A stretch of 47,500 nt of DNA from Chondrilla cf. caribensis (taxonomy: Eukaryota > Porifera > Demospongiae > Chondrillida > Chondrillidae). The stretch lies in the NCBI GenBank assembly GCA_964020155.1, contig OZ026551.1, positions 2,301,518 through 2,349,017 on the forward strand, written 5' to 3'. Below are positions 12,545-24,501 of this stretch, piece by piece (position 1 is the first letter of the stretch; the number at the start of each line of letters is the position of its first letter). A program made the position numbers and the translations under genes. Under the pieces are notes generated by a model, which did not search any database, was not told the DNA's origin, and saw nothing but the letters and a program-made list of their open reading frames with translations.

Positions 12545-12736
12545 ATGGCTGAAATGTTCCTTTCTCCCAGTGTTGTTTGTGCCATTTTGATCGGTTTCGC
12601 TGGGCTTGTGGCTTTTGTTGTATTAGCACGTTTACTAAGAGGGATGGAAAAGAAGAAAAGAAATGCTGCAGAGACATCAAAGGTTACTGAGCCCATAGAT
12701 ACTCCACTGTGTTGGAGTATCTATATATGCGGCTGA
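12545..12736 (+). CDS. Possible small single-pass membrane protein or first exon
   Basis: A 63-aa frame. Residues about 8-30 are a hydrophobic helix (VVCAILIGFAGLVAFVVLA) followed by a basic stretch (RGMEKKKR), the usual pattern of an inner-side-anchored micropeptide. I do not recognise it. A potential splice donor (AAG|GTTACT near 12681) could make this the first exon of a longer gene. The ATG is preferred over the upstream in-frame ATG at 12482, which lies inside an inverted repeat. Weak call. Confidence 0.25.
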   Translation: MAEMFLSPSVVCAILIGFAGLVAFVVLARLLRGMEKKKRNAAETSKVTEPIDTPLCWSIYICG

Positions 12737-13005
12737 GCCAGAGGCTTCACTTAGCTATCATTGTCACTTCAGAAAAAGATAGAACGGGTAATTTAGGTTG
12801 AGGTTATTTTGAGACACCCGAATTTCAACAGACTTAATGCTGAGCTATTGGTTCTAATTCGCGTCTAAGACATTCATATGTTCGATCATTTGCGAAGCCT
12901 ATATTGTACGGTATAATTTTTGTGAACGTTCATGTGAACAGCGCCTATTTAATGTAGAAAGACACGCGTTGTTAACAATATAAATGTAAAGTTCTATTTC
13001 ACGCG

Positions 13006-13075
13006 CACCAAAATGAAGGCCACGTTATTTATAGAACTATAGTACTAGAGAAACAACGTGACCTTCATTTTGGTG
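13006..13075. repeat. Short inverted repeat (21-bp arms)
   Basis: Arms 13006-13026 and 13055-13075 are reverse complements with one mismatch (core CACCAAAATGAAGG), separated by 28 bp. No target duplication is obvious. Confidence 0.8.
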
Positions 13076-13432
13076 GAAGACTGACTTAGGTGAGTAACTC
13101 TGTTATCTATTCCTACATTGATCCTCTTAGCCCGGCTAAATTTTCAAGAGTCATTTTATGGCGATTGCTCTTGCTTTAAAGAAAATGTTAGGTATAGCTA
13201 GCTATCAGTCATGCGTCTATTCTTACTCTAGATCACTGAAATTGTTGAAATAGTATATAGTGCTGGTCGATATCCACTTGAAGGTTATTCAGCTAACTAG
13301 TCCCCATCGATATCTCAATAGAACTAAATATCGCGATATTAACTTGCTTAAAACTTCTATAATAATCATTTTTTGCTAACACAATTCAACATCTCTATAG
13401 ACTTCAACAGTGTTTTTTACATGGCCTTTAAT

Positions 13433-13511
13433 GTCTAGGTGCGCAACAGCAATTTAACTTCTTGATAATTTATCTAGTTATTTAACTGTCGCTGTTGTAG
13501 CACACCTAGAC
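13433..13511. repeat. Imperfect inverted repeat
   Basis: GTCTAGGTG at 13433 pairs with CACCTAGAC ending at 13511, and the inner parts AACAGC and GCTGTT also pair with small bulges. A third related string (CTACAACACAGC near 13521) follows. It could be a degenerate MITE. Confidence 0.55.
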
Positions 13512-13822
13512 AGGCTACAACTACAACACAGCCTCAGATATGTTGATAATATAGCTATCATGTACCTATGACGTCTTGATACTGATGATACATGATATTA
13601 TTATTACATCGATATTTTGTGAAATACTACAAATATTGTCATATTGGCCAACGATAATGGTATGATAGTTCATCCTAACCCTACCCTAGCCAACCGCATT
13701 CTATACCAATTGAGTGTAGGATCAATTGATGTTTATAATTACTGAACACAATACCAATTAAAAATAGACCATGTAGTAGTTTGTAATGAACAATCTATAA
13801 ATGAATAAGGTATATTTGTAGT

Positions 13823-14533
13823 TCAACAACTGTTACAGTACCAATTTTGTTTTTTTGATGGTAATCTCTTTCGTCCAGTACATTTCAGGTGGTACCACCT
13901 CCCACATTTGCTGCATTCTAGCCACTTTTCTTCTTCATCTGTCACCTTTTTCCACTTAATTCCACAAGCACTGCATATATCCTTTTTGATAGTCTCTTTC
14001 TTCTTCATTGCAATGAAGTGTTTGGGACCTGTTGGGCATGAAGTTACAATGTTTCAACCATATTTGTATCATCTTGTATAGACTCGAAGTCAAATATCAT
14101 ACTGTGTGATGTTCTTTTAACTCGAAGTGGTGACATTAATTGTTTTTTCTTTGTAATCCTCCCTAATAATTGAATAAATTCAATATATTAACAAATTTGT
14201 ACTGCAATTTGTTCTTATTAATTCAAACAAAGATACTCACTATCAGCACTGCCAAATGCAAGGGTACGTCTCACATTGCTCATGCTGACATCTGTGAGCC
14301 TTGTTCTTTTTGATGGGCTTCCCCTCTAAACAGGGAATTGTGACATATGTATGGTACGTATGCAGTCTTATTGATTTTGCTAATTAGACAATATTTGTAC
14401 AAGCAATATTAACCTCAAGTTGTTCCCTCTTTTTTGGTGTGAGAGCAGATGATAACATGTCTAGGAATCTTCTCTTTTCCAAGTCTTCATCTGATATAGA
14501 GTTTAATGTGTACATGTGCATTTTATTGTCCAT
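13823..14533 (-). CDS. Small protein with C-terminal PHD-like zinc finger
   Basis: Predicted exons (minus): 14533-14414, 14325-14241, 14162-14103, 14028-13823, giving 156 aa. Phases run 0, 1, 1 and introns are 74-88 bp. Residues about 15-90 are basic and polar (a nuclear-type KRTR, KKKQ context). The C-terminus carries CSACG, ECSKCG, WYHLKC and WYCNSC, a C4HC3 arrangement of the PHD/zf type that usually reads histone tails or stabilises a protein fold. The protein stops right after the last Cys. The ATG overlaps the TAA of the gene upstream (TAATG). The third exon could instead read on to a TAA, which would drop the finger; I prefer splicing because it keeps the frame into the finger. It could also be the 3' part of the upstream gene through a splice I cannot see. 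Confidence 0.5.
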
Positions 14534-17500
14534 TAAGCATTGACATCTAAAATGTACATGTTACATGCATTCGTACTTGGCAATTTTATGTCTTCTGTTG
14601 GCCATTTTATAAATGAACCCGCACAGAAGGCATCTTGGCTGTAGCCAGGAGGTGCTCGAATACAAGTCTCTACCAGCATTACTGCTGATTCATGGCTCTC
14701 AACTCTTTCTCCATGTACTGTTGTTTGTGCAGTTATGTTCCCCCTGGCCACTACCTCTCCATTGAGGACAAGGTCCATAACTACATAACAAGATAAGACA
14801 TAATAAGTATGTGTGTAGGTATGTATGTATGTAAATGGTGTAATATAATGTTATATATTCTGCACTTGGTAACTTTGGATGGGTACTTGTTGAAGATTGG
14901 GGCTCCGATTCTTGAGTAGTATATGCAAAAGTGTATTACTGTGTAGTATTATCTGAACATTCATGACAAGTATGCAGTACATCTTTCTTGGCATCTGTAT
15001 AATATGGTGCTGATACAAAGTAGGGCTTAGTATGTCTGTCTTACCCTTCGATCCACTGGGGGTGTTGTGTTTACTGGTAGCAGAAGGAGGTTCAATCACA
15101 CCTATGTGTTACAATAGTACGTACTGTGTACGACAGGTCATGATTATAAGTACACACATTGTACCCCACCTTCTGTTTCTGAGTGTTGTATTTCCGTAAC
15201 TGGATCACTCAAACCTATATAAATATTATGTGATACATACATACAAAATATCTATGTAATGGTATGATACATTGAATCTGAATTAATGATAATAATAAAA
15301 GTATACACATACAATTATATACATGCTATGTACTTAATTTATAGACATTCACCTTCACCACCTTCATCGCCCTCTGTATCTAATCCTGATAGGGTGGTTT
15401 TAGTAGAGTGTGAGGGTCCTGGTAGACAAACTTGTGATTCTACAGAGGTATATTTATAGTATGCATGTATGAATAACAGCCTGCATCATGGTACTCGTGT
15501 TAGCAATGTCAATTGCTAGGAGTTCTACAGCACACAAATTTCTGTAAAACATGGAAATATGCCACTCTGAGATTTGTTTGCAAGTTATTCTGTATGGCCT
15601 TTGTGATATAATCAAAGTACGTATAATCACAGAAATCCTGAGAATGATGTACACAGTAGTCTGGAATGCTCTTCATTCAGCTTACCTTTGCTTATCGGAG
15701 TGGATGTCATGGCAGTTTTTGGGGCATCATCAAGTGATTCTGTGTTTTATAAAGAAACAACTATTGTGATATTGATGCATACTTATGTAATCACATGTAA
15801 CTTGATATCGAACCTTGCACAAATAGAGAATGCTCCATGGTGCCAGTATGTGAGACCAATGACGATTCTGCAATAAATTAAAATTTAATGTTATAATTAT
15901 TAATGCATGTATATGTTACTTGCAAACTATAATTGCACTGATGTGTGCTTAATTTTGATTAATACCTTTGATCAGGTCAGTTGTTTTTTTCTTACCCTTT
16001 CCTTTCATAAAATGTTTTCTCACTATATTGAATTATTAAACAAATTGTCAATAGGTAGGAAATACGTACTCGCGTACATTTATGCACATAGACAGGTACA
16101 CACACTTTTGCGTACACTTAAGGGATATAGTGGATATTAAGTTAGAAATTAGGATGGCTTCACCTTCAGGTAGGTTGTCATAAAATTCCTCCGGTACATC
16201 TTCGTTTGGGATGCATATGCATCCCAAACTGCTGACACTGGAGCTATCTTTCCTTTCAATCAATGTTTTCTTGGCCCCAGGCCTCAGAAAAAATTGCTTC
16301 GCTCGGGAGAGACAGGTAGGCTTTGACCTCACTATCCTGCGAAGACGTTCCTCATTGTCGTGTTGGATCCCGTACATGTCGAGGAGGTTCAGAAAGCCTT
16401 GCATGGCTATTGCCAGGCCAGCTATCTTCATGTCACCAACCCGATAGGTGACTGCCGGGTTAATAACTTGGAGAACCTGTGCAGGCAACAATATTTGTAT
16501 TGCCTGATAAATCTATTCGTTTGTATGTATCATTTCAATAGTGCTTGCATGTGCGTACAGGCTCCACCTACTTCCATTCAGTATATACATGTGTACCATT
16601 CACTATACATACGTACTTATGTACATACGTATATAGCACACTTCCACTCAGTATAATCCATACGTATGTGCATACATACATAGCACACTTCCACTTAGTA
16701 TATATATAATACATACATAGGTACATATGTACATAGCGCACATCCACTCAGTATGGTATGTACCTACGTACATAGCACCACACAATGACAACATTCATCT
16801 GAAAACTGTAGTGAACTATAACTCACCTCTTCAACTAATGCTACCTCACTTAGGAGTGTAAGATATTGGCTGAAGGGTAGGGTTAACCTGTTTTTTTCAT
16901 CTTTGCCCTGATACTTTACTATCTCCTCACTCCATACATCCTTGAAAAAAGCTTTGATGGAGATCTCATCAAGACCAGACATTTTCACTCTGTTCGCAAT
17001 CTGTTGTGTAAACAATTGATTTAACCAGACTTACGTAATTGTAATTCAATTTACATGCTGACTTTATAGTGTATCTTTTATCTTGTGACAAAATGTATGT
17101 GTGTGAGTGTGCTATGAGACCACTAGCGTCACAATGAATAGCTTTTCTAAAAGCTGACACTATTAAGAGATTGTTACTAACAATAATATCTGTATGTACG
17201 TACGTACGTATGTAGCATATGTCATTAATTAAAATAATGCCTTGCAGTCAAATGTGCTTGTAACTAGTACATGTAAATATTTATTCAGTACCTCGATTGT
17301 TATCCATAGCAAGCGAGCATATCCAACAGCCAGCCTCTCTTCAATGGCATTGTTGGTGGCATCAATAACAAAGGCTTTCAATTCCTCTTGATCTGTTGGT
17401 TGTGTATTGATCATCTTATGTCCAATAGATAGTAGTTCTCTGACTGTTGATGATAGTTGCTCCATTTGGTTGCTGACGTTTTGAACGTTTTCAAGATGAT

Positions 17501-19586
17501 AGGACAGCTCATTTTGGAAAGGGATGATTGTTAGGCGGTTGATGTATCTACATACATGTTCAATAAATAACAGAATGAATCCTCTGGCCTCAATGTACTG
17601 GACGTACTGTAGCATGCATGGCCTGTTTCGTGGGAGTAGCAGTCAGATAGTGAAATTTAAAATGTATGAAGGTTAAAGTATACATATTGACTACGAGACA
17701 ATATTGAATACATACAGCTCTGCTGTTGTAGCAATGTTGTGTTTGGTGTACAGACATATACTGTATTATCCAGCTTGTTACTGTGTACATACCCTTGACC
17801 AAGAAAATATTGCCATTAATTTGAAGTTCAGTTATACCTGAGGACCCACTGCATATTATATTCTTGGGGAAAGGTGCATGCCAGAAAATTACTTCAACGT
17901 ATATAGAAATAATACTCACCTAGCTTCCTCCAATTTGCTCATTGCATCAATGATGAACTCATTGACGCATATGAGTGGTACACATCTGGCTGGTACGGCC
18001 TGTTGTGATGTTCCAAGTAACCCACCTCCAAAGGCTCTCATAATGGTTTCCTTGAAAATGTCTAATTTACTTGGGTCATCGTAAACGAAAGGTAATCCCG
18101 CCCACAGCAGGCGCTTCATCAGGGCATCTGTCATTGAGGAATAGATTGGTTTAAACTGTCCTGCAGCCCTGACAGCAATTTCAGCCCCTTTGGTCTTCCC
18201 CCTATTGATGCCTCCATAGGCCACAGGGATGAATACACTGTTGTATTTCTGAATCAATCCCTCATAAAATAGGGATGAAACTGATGAAGCTAGTGTGTGG
18301 AACAACGTACAAATGCTACAATCAAATGAATTAGTACATGAGTGTTATGCATATGCATGTGTTACAGTATGATACTATGATGATGCACACGTGTATACTT
18401 TGCACGTGCATACATGTTCAAAGTGTTGTCACAAGCACACAATATAGTCTCAGATTTGTGTCGTCAAACCATTATCTATGTATGGTTAGGTATATGAAGT
18501 AGAAATGTGTTTGATTGCATACCGTGTAATGCCAGACCACTGATGAAGTTTTCCTGCAGGCATGTTTTGAGAAGGCACACTGTTGTCTTGAGTGGCTCTA
18601 TGCCTGGTGGTATTTCCTTCACAGGGGGTGATGGGAGACCAAGTGTTCCAAACACAGTATCATGCAGCAGATACACCTGCCTGTCGTGAGGTATTTCTTC
18701 ACCACTTGATGTGAATTGACTCTTATGAGTGAAGATAAAGGTTTCTGTCCCTGGCTGGCATCCGAGGCAAACAGCTGACTTCTTATGAACCTGTGATCTG
18801 CGATTATTACATGTCATAGCATTATCAGTGTTGATCATTGTATTGCTATGACCTCGTGCACTTCATTAGCATGACAATCTGGAATACAATGTATGTATCT
18901 ACGTACATTGTATACATGTGTCTATATAACACTATATCCCTAACCTTATATTATATAACTGTAACAGCTGTACATATAAACTCACTCTTGGTCATTGACA
19001 TACTCATCCATGAGTTTCATTAACAGCTCCACCATCTGTTTGCTCTGTAGTGTCATCAACAAGTGGCCTTTGGGCAGGGCAGATATCAGTGCTTTATTCA
19101 TGTTGTCCATGTTTCCACTGATCATTACGTTGTTTGAAAAGAAGCATGTTCTGCATGAAATATATAGACGTAGATAGTACTACTAAATCAAAGTGTGTCT
19201 AAGTATATCTTTCCTGAGTAAAGTACGTATCCATGCATTACAGAACTACACATAAGTGTGGTTACAGTAACTGTACATGTATAAATGTGTCTGAGGTCTT
19301 GTTGTAGTCTGTATTGTGTACAGTTCATTTTTGATAGCACTCAATTCCACTCTGAAGTCTGCTGTAACTCACCCATTTATTATCTCTTTACCCGTCTTCT
19401 GTGACACTTCGATAATGTATCCCTTCAACTCAGGATAATCTTCAGGAGCCTCTACTTCTGCTGTGATCTTCATAGAAAAATTTGCAACACGCTTCTCTTT
19501 GAATTTCTTGTCTGTGACAAGTACTTGACACTCATCATAGTCCACGCTAAACTCAGTCATACTTGGTCTCTCGGCGAACTGCTTTT
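14533..19586 (-). CDS. Multi-exon P-loop ATPase protein (primase/helicase-like), 5' end missing
   Basis: Thirteen phase-consistent exons (minus): 19586-19373, 19150-18986, 18797-18523, 18289-17920, 17583-17292, 17000-16827, 16476-16164, 16022-15996, 15739-15686, 15439-15353, 15214-15170, 15101-15045, 14780-14533. They encode at least 772 aa ending in TAA. Counting from the first of these exons, residues 243-250 read GGINRGKT, a Walker A motif, and 288-291 read DDPS, a likely Walker B. From memory the layout recalls DUF927/SF3-like ATPases annotated as uncharacterised in invertebrates; this is not certain. Exons 8-12 are tiny (27-87 bp), nearly all phase 1-1, and encode a Ser/Thr/Pro/acidic linker. 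The last exon (about 82 aa: LNGEVVARG, then FIKWPTEDIKLP) recalls the small beta domain (DUF8039-like) beside plant En/Spm transposases. The first exon needs an upstream exon ending in phase 1 that I could not find. Confidence 0.65.
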
Positions 19587-19802
19587 CTGCAGACAAGATT
19601 TCAGTTGAATTTATAGGCCTCTTGCTTCAATATCAGGTGAAAATAGCTAATCGCACTACTATAATAGGCAGTTGATGTATATAGAGATTAGCATAATCAT
19701 GAATATCATTATATGTCATTGTTGTGGCAGGTACGTATGTTGTTAGCATTGTATTGTAACACTGCAATATGTACCTTCATTGTGTACATTGCCATTGCAT
19801 TA

Positions 19803-19977
19803 CAGTGAATACTCGTTAATCCACTGCAATTCGTTTTCAAAGAATATGGTGGATTAATGAGTTTGGCAGATTAACTGGATGTTCATTGGTACTTGTACAT
19901 TATATTGGTACTGGGGAATTGTGGCGGACTAAAAGGTTTGGTAGATAAAGCGGTGGCGGATTAACGAGAACTCACTG
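19803..19977. mobile_element. 175-bp Tigger-type MITE
   Basis: The ends CAGTGAATACTCGTTAATCC and the complement of GGATTAACGAGAACTCACTG form about 25-bp inverted repeats with few mismatches. TA flanks both sides (19801-19802, 19978-19979). Target and terminal CAGTG fit the pogo/Tigger group, but the inner terminal sequence differs from the full element at 5478, so another autonomous partner is implied. No coding capacity. Confidence 0.85.
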
Positions 19978-20155
19978 TATTTTATTAGATGCATTCATGT
20001 AGATTATAGCATATTATGAGTTATCTGTTCAGAATATGTACAATGAAAGCCTTCATTCATGTGTAAAACTATCCTATGTCTCTATCGATGGTGGTTAGGG
20101 TTAGGATTAAGGTTAGTAGTTAGTAAGTAGATAGTGAGGTTTTGTATAAATTTTG

Positions 20156-20161
20156 TTTATT
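20156..20161 (-). terminator. Polyadenylation signal candidate for the KDZ gene
   Basis: AATAAA on the minus strand about 127 bp downstream of the KDZ stop codon, in AT-rich sequence. Confidence 0.4.
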
Positions 20162-20287
20162 TATTTAATGATAAATTATTACATGTAATAAACATTATTA
20201 ATTCAAACCTGAATATAATTAGGTACAAGGTAGGCTAATTGTATATAGTTATAACAATAATAATATATGAAATAAGTGTAAATGTAG

Positions 20288-21671
20288 TTATGTTGCACCT
20301 TTAGGAAGCAATGGTTTTTTGTTGTAAATGTAGCACTTCTCAGTATATTTGTTTCGTCTAACTACCATTCGGTGCAGATAAAATAAGTGATGGGTCTTTG
20401 GCATGGAACATAGAATCCGCTTGAATCTTCCTGCCCATGTAAAAGTCTGTTCACCTGCTTGTGTGTTGTAGGCTTGCTTTAGCTGGTCTGGGTTGTACCT
20501 TGTTTTACATTCCATACTTGTGTGGTTTCTGAAGTGAAACCTGTCAATTACCTTTGTTATGTTCAACCAAACCTTGTCAAATGGACCTGGCAGTGGTAGT
20601 GGTTGCCTGGCTACTTGTAATCTGTCCAGGTTGCACATGTTGTCATATGCCAGGATCATGGGTGGAAGTGAAGTGCTCGTAGATAGAAGTGATAACAACC
20701 AGTGTAAAAGGATAAAAAATACCTGACTGGGTGATTCAGACCTACCAGGAGGAGAAGCAACTACCACTTCAAACTTGCTTCATGATTCATCACTTTTTAC
20801 TCACATGTACAGTGGTTGCCACATATCAATGTGTCCTCCTGCTCGAATGATGAACTGGTGACCTCTGGACCACTTTCTTAGGCGCTTGCATTCTCCTAAA
20901 TCTTTGGTACACAGTTTCCCATCCGTCACTGCATCCTTTAGCACCCCAGGGTACTTTGTAAGTAACTCTGTTAGTCCTGTATAACATTGACATACATGTA
21001 CATACTTTGACACTTCAATATGAAATTATATTGTTTATATTATTATTTATTTATTTATTTATTAATTTTAATTATGATTCAAAGTAGTTTGCGTGTTTCT
21101 ATGGAACCTACAGTATGCAGTATTACATTCCAACTAGCATAGGTATATTACGTATGTGAATACGTAAATAACTTGCCAAATGTTCAATTGTCCTCTAATC
21201 GTAATGCACACTGAGAAGTAACGTTTACACACCTTGTGACATTGCAGCACTTTCTCCTTGTGTGCTGTCAGGTAGGACGTTCAGTACAGTTGTAACTTTC
21301 TCAGAGTCCTGTTCATTGGCAGTATCCTCTGTAATGCCATTTACATTTAATAGTCATTTACAACACCTATTATACTTTAACCTGCACTAACCTGATGAAG
21401 TCATACCACAGTATTTAAGAAAAGCCTTTACTTCCAGTGGTACTTCAGGACAGTGTTTCTGCAATACATCACAGTGGTCTTTGCAGAATGCTTTTCCGTA
21501 CAAAGGTGAATTGGTACATATGTCTGGCAGAGATAGGTTTGGTAGTCCTTGTACAGCATTCTGTGTTTGTAAATTGTACATGCACATTATATACTCCACT
21601 AAAGTAATTTATTATTCATAAGGTGTGTTTGTACATTTGCACACACTGTGTATTATACAAACACGTGCATG

Positions 21672-21722
<51 letters not shown>

Positions 21723-21857
21723 CACACACACACACGCACACACACACACGCGCACACACACACGCACACACACGCACACACACATGCACACACACACACG
21801 CACACACACACGCGCACACACACACGCACACACACGCACACACACATGCACACACAC

Positions 21858-21908
<51 letters not shown>

Positions 21909-24106
21909 TGCACACACACACACGCACACACACACACACACACACTATCTGGGCGGTCATGCACAACCTTGAACACAAATAGGTATGTACTGTCTTTAGC
22001 TTGTGGAATGTGTTGTTCTACAGGATATTGAGGGAGAGATTGATAAGGTCTACCCCGATTTCATGGTATTGATCAGAGGAATTTGTTCAATGGAAATAAT
22101 GGTATGATTGATAGTACAATTCTCAAGGTAGGGGTTGGGATAAGCTACTCCCTAATTGCAAGGTATACTAGGTTGGAGGAATTTGTTGTTCCAGATGATG
22201 CTAGGGGAGTGATTGATAACACACTAATCTCCCTGCATGGGTTACCACAAGCTACTGCTACATTTCATGGCATAGGTTTAAGGAATTTCTCTCTCCCTGA
22301 ATGAAAGGGGGCAATTGATACACAACACAGCAATTCTCAAGGTAGGGGTTGGGATAAGCTACTCCCTAATTGCAAGGTATACTAGGTTGGAGGAATTTGT
22401 TGTTCCAGATGAAGCTAAGGGAGTGATTGATAACACACTAATCTCTCTGCATGGGTTACCACAAGCTACTGCCAAATTTCATGGCATAGGTTTAAGGAAT
22501 TTATCTCTCCCTGAATGAAAGGGGGCGATTGATACACAACACAGCAATTCTCAAGGTATGGGCACCCATAATGAACACCCCTGATCCAGGCCATACCTAT
22601 AGGCAGATCGAAGAGATTTCTCTGTTTTTGATCCTAAACATACATCATGATTTGAAGTCCCGTACCCAGTTGACATGCACACTATGTATACAAGTATGCA
22701 CATTCATGACTGCACATAGAACATTTATAGGTGTATACTAACCTTGCATTTGTACATGCAATGCGGGAAAGTGAGTTTCCATATTCCATCAGTTATCCAC
22801 AGACTACCACAGCCTAATGTAACCATAATGTATACAATGTACATTAATAATAATCTTATATGTAGATACACACACACACACACTATATGTATACATGTAT
22901 GTAATATTATAATGGTATATGTAAAACGTTTCATCTCACCTCGCTTCTTGCATTCTTCAGTACATGTGAAGTGAGGGTATACCATTTCTTTGCGTTTATT
23001 GTTAATCTTTTCTATATGCATCTCCCTGTCACTGTCCTTGTGGTATATGCATTCTTCTGTCATTCCTCTGTCACGGATTTCTACCTCCAATTCGCTATTG
23101 AAGAATGCATCACTGGTGTGGACATTTGTCAACTCTGAATGTCAATAGTACAAAGTGCAATATATATAGATACGTATTTCAAATTTTAGATATGGCATGA
23201 TGAGTTCAAGTGTAGGGCTTACCTGTGCCTTGAGTTAGTGAGTATGTATCATTGTACGATTCAGAAAAAGCACTGAAAGACACCCATGCATGATTTCTGC
23301 ATATGAAGTCAATGGATTCTGAAGTGAATGTACATTTTTTAAAGTAACTGGATTGACTAATTCCACTTACGCCAAGCAACACTGTAGTTCACATAAGGTC
23401 CTGTCAAAGTATACAACATCATTAGCCTCTACATATGGTCTTTTGCAAGGGTACATTTGGAATCCTCTTTCTTTGTTGCCATAGTGGGCGTAGCGATAGA
23501 ACAACTTACATTTCATGCACCTCAGTGTATACTTTGTTGCTTCTTGGTAACCGGACATACTGTATATTCGAATGTTGGTGTTGTGGTATGAAACCAGAGA
23601 TGATTGACATTCATAGCATTCTCCTGTTGGAGGAGCTAGCACAAGGGGATGTTTTTTATTGTCAGTGGACAACAAATTAGGAAGTTTCCCACTTGCACCA
23701 CTTTGAACCAAGGACACCAACTTGCTGCACTCCTCGCTAGGTAGATCACAAACTTTTTGTACTATCTGCAGTCTTTGCAATTTTGTCAAAGAGGAGGGGC
23801 AGTGATTTAGGCACTTACTCACATCCATTACTTTTTGAATACCATATTTTGCCACTAACCAGATATACAGTGTAGTTTCTGTTATAAAATGGATAAAGAC
23901 TCAGTACATAATTGTACAGTAGTTGTCAAAACAATATTCTATTATGTCAACATACCGTGTAAAGTCTCTAATTTTGTTTCTCGGAGGTATTCCAAATCTA
24001 TGGACTTTATCTTCTCCATTACTATGTCTAATTCCTGTTGAATCTCTCTCTCTGTCTCAATTTGAATAACAGGATTAAATTTCTTTTTCTTTGCCTGACT
24101 AGTCAT
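20288..24106 (-). CDS. KDZ-superfamily transposase, nine exons, intact
   Basis: Predicted exons (minus): 24106-23956, 23854-23371, 23296-23223, 23134-22940, 22813-22743, 21560-21392, 21328-21233, 20976-20805, 20741-20288. All phases match, giving 621 aa with no stop. It is recognised as a Kyakuja-Dileera-Zisupton transposase. Residues about 130-220 hold a CxC5-type cysteine cluster (CYEC, CMKC, then NHAWVSF). About 294-355 holds a CxC6-type cluster (CTEEC, HCMYKC, FCKDHC). Candidate catalytic acids are Asp310 (ITDGIWK), Asp504 (AYDNMC) and Glu568 (GEQTFTW), followed by the family block SMPKTHHLFYLHR. The only large intron (22742-21561) contains a CA array and a 214-bp tandem duplication. The ATG at 24106 is a choice; the frame is open to an upstream ATG at 24205. 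KDZ proteins move large DNA transposons. Confidence 0.9.
21674..21945. repeat. CA microsatellite with higher-order structure
   Basis: About 270 bp of CA interrupted by CGCA and TGCA variants. A block of roughly 62 bp ending in ACATGCAC is present twice (about 21741-21802 and 21803-21866). It lies in the large intron of the KDZ gene. Confidence 0.95.
22119..22557. repeat. 214-bp tandem duplication in a KDZ intron
   Basis: Two nearly identical 214-bp units begin at 22119 and 22333, and a short third start (ATTCTCAAGGTA) lies at 22547. They differ at only about five positions. Each unit holds a 60-aa open frame on the plus strand (GVGISYSLIARYTRLEEF), but the unit is not a multiple of three and each frame ends at the same stop, so I do not call a gene. 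Confidence 0.9.
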
Positions 24107-24501
24107 ACTATTATGATTCTCTATGATACTCGTATCCCACCGGTGAACAGAATGAGGACTATTAGGGTTTGTGGTTACCAATATTAAAATTGTCATGAAT
24201 ATCATTATATTATATCAGCAGTGGGAACACCCCAGTATATGACTATATATAGTACTCCTGTTGTAACAGTTGTAGACACAGTGTGAACATTATGTGAGAT
24301 CTTAGATTTCGTATGTTTACTGCCGTTTGCTGGTTTTTCCTCCTTTTTACATACTGGTAATTGTTAGGATAATTCCAAAGAAATGAGGGAAGATTTACCT
24401 TTAGTTAGCTGGGTTCTAATGAGGATTTCACATTCATGTTGTCATATTTAGCAGGGTGTATACAATTGGTAATTACCTGTAACTTTACTATGTATGTCAA
24501 C

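Noticed and set aside
22083..22518. Two similar 60-70 aa plus-strand frames resembling repeat units
   Set aside because: They lie in a KDZ intron, the 214-bp period is not divisible by three, and most of the differences between units change amino acids.
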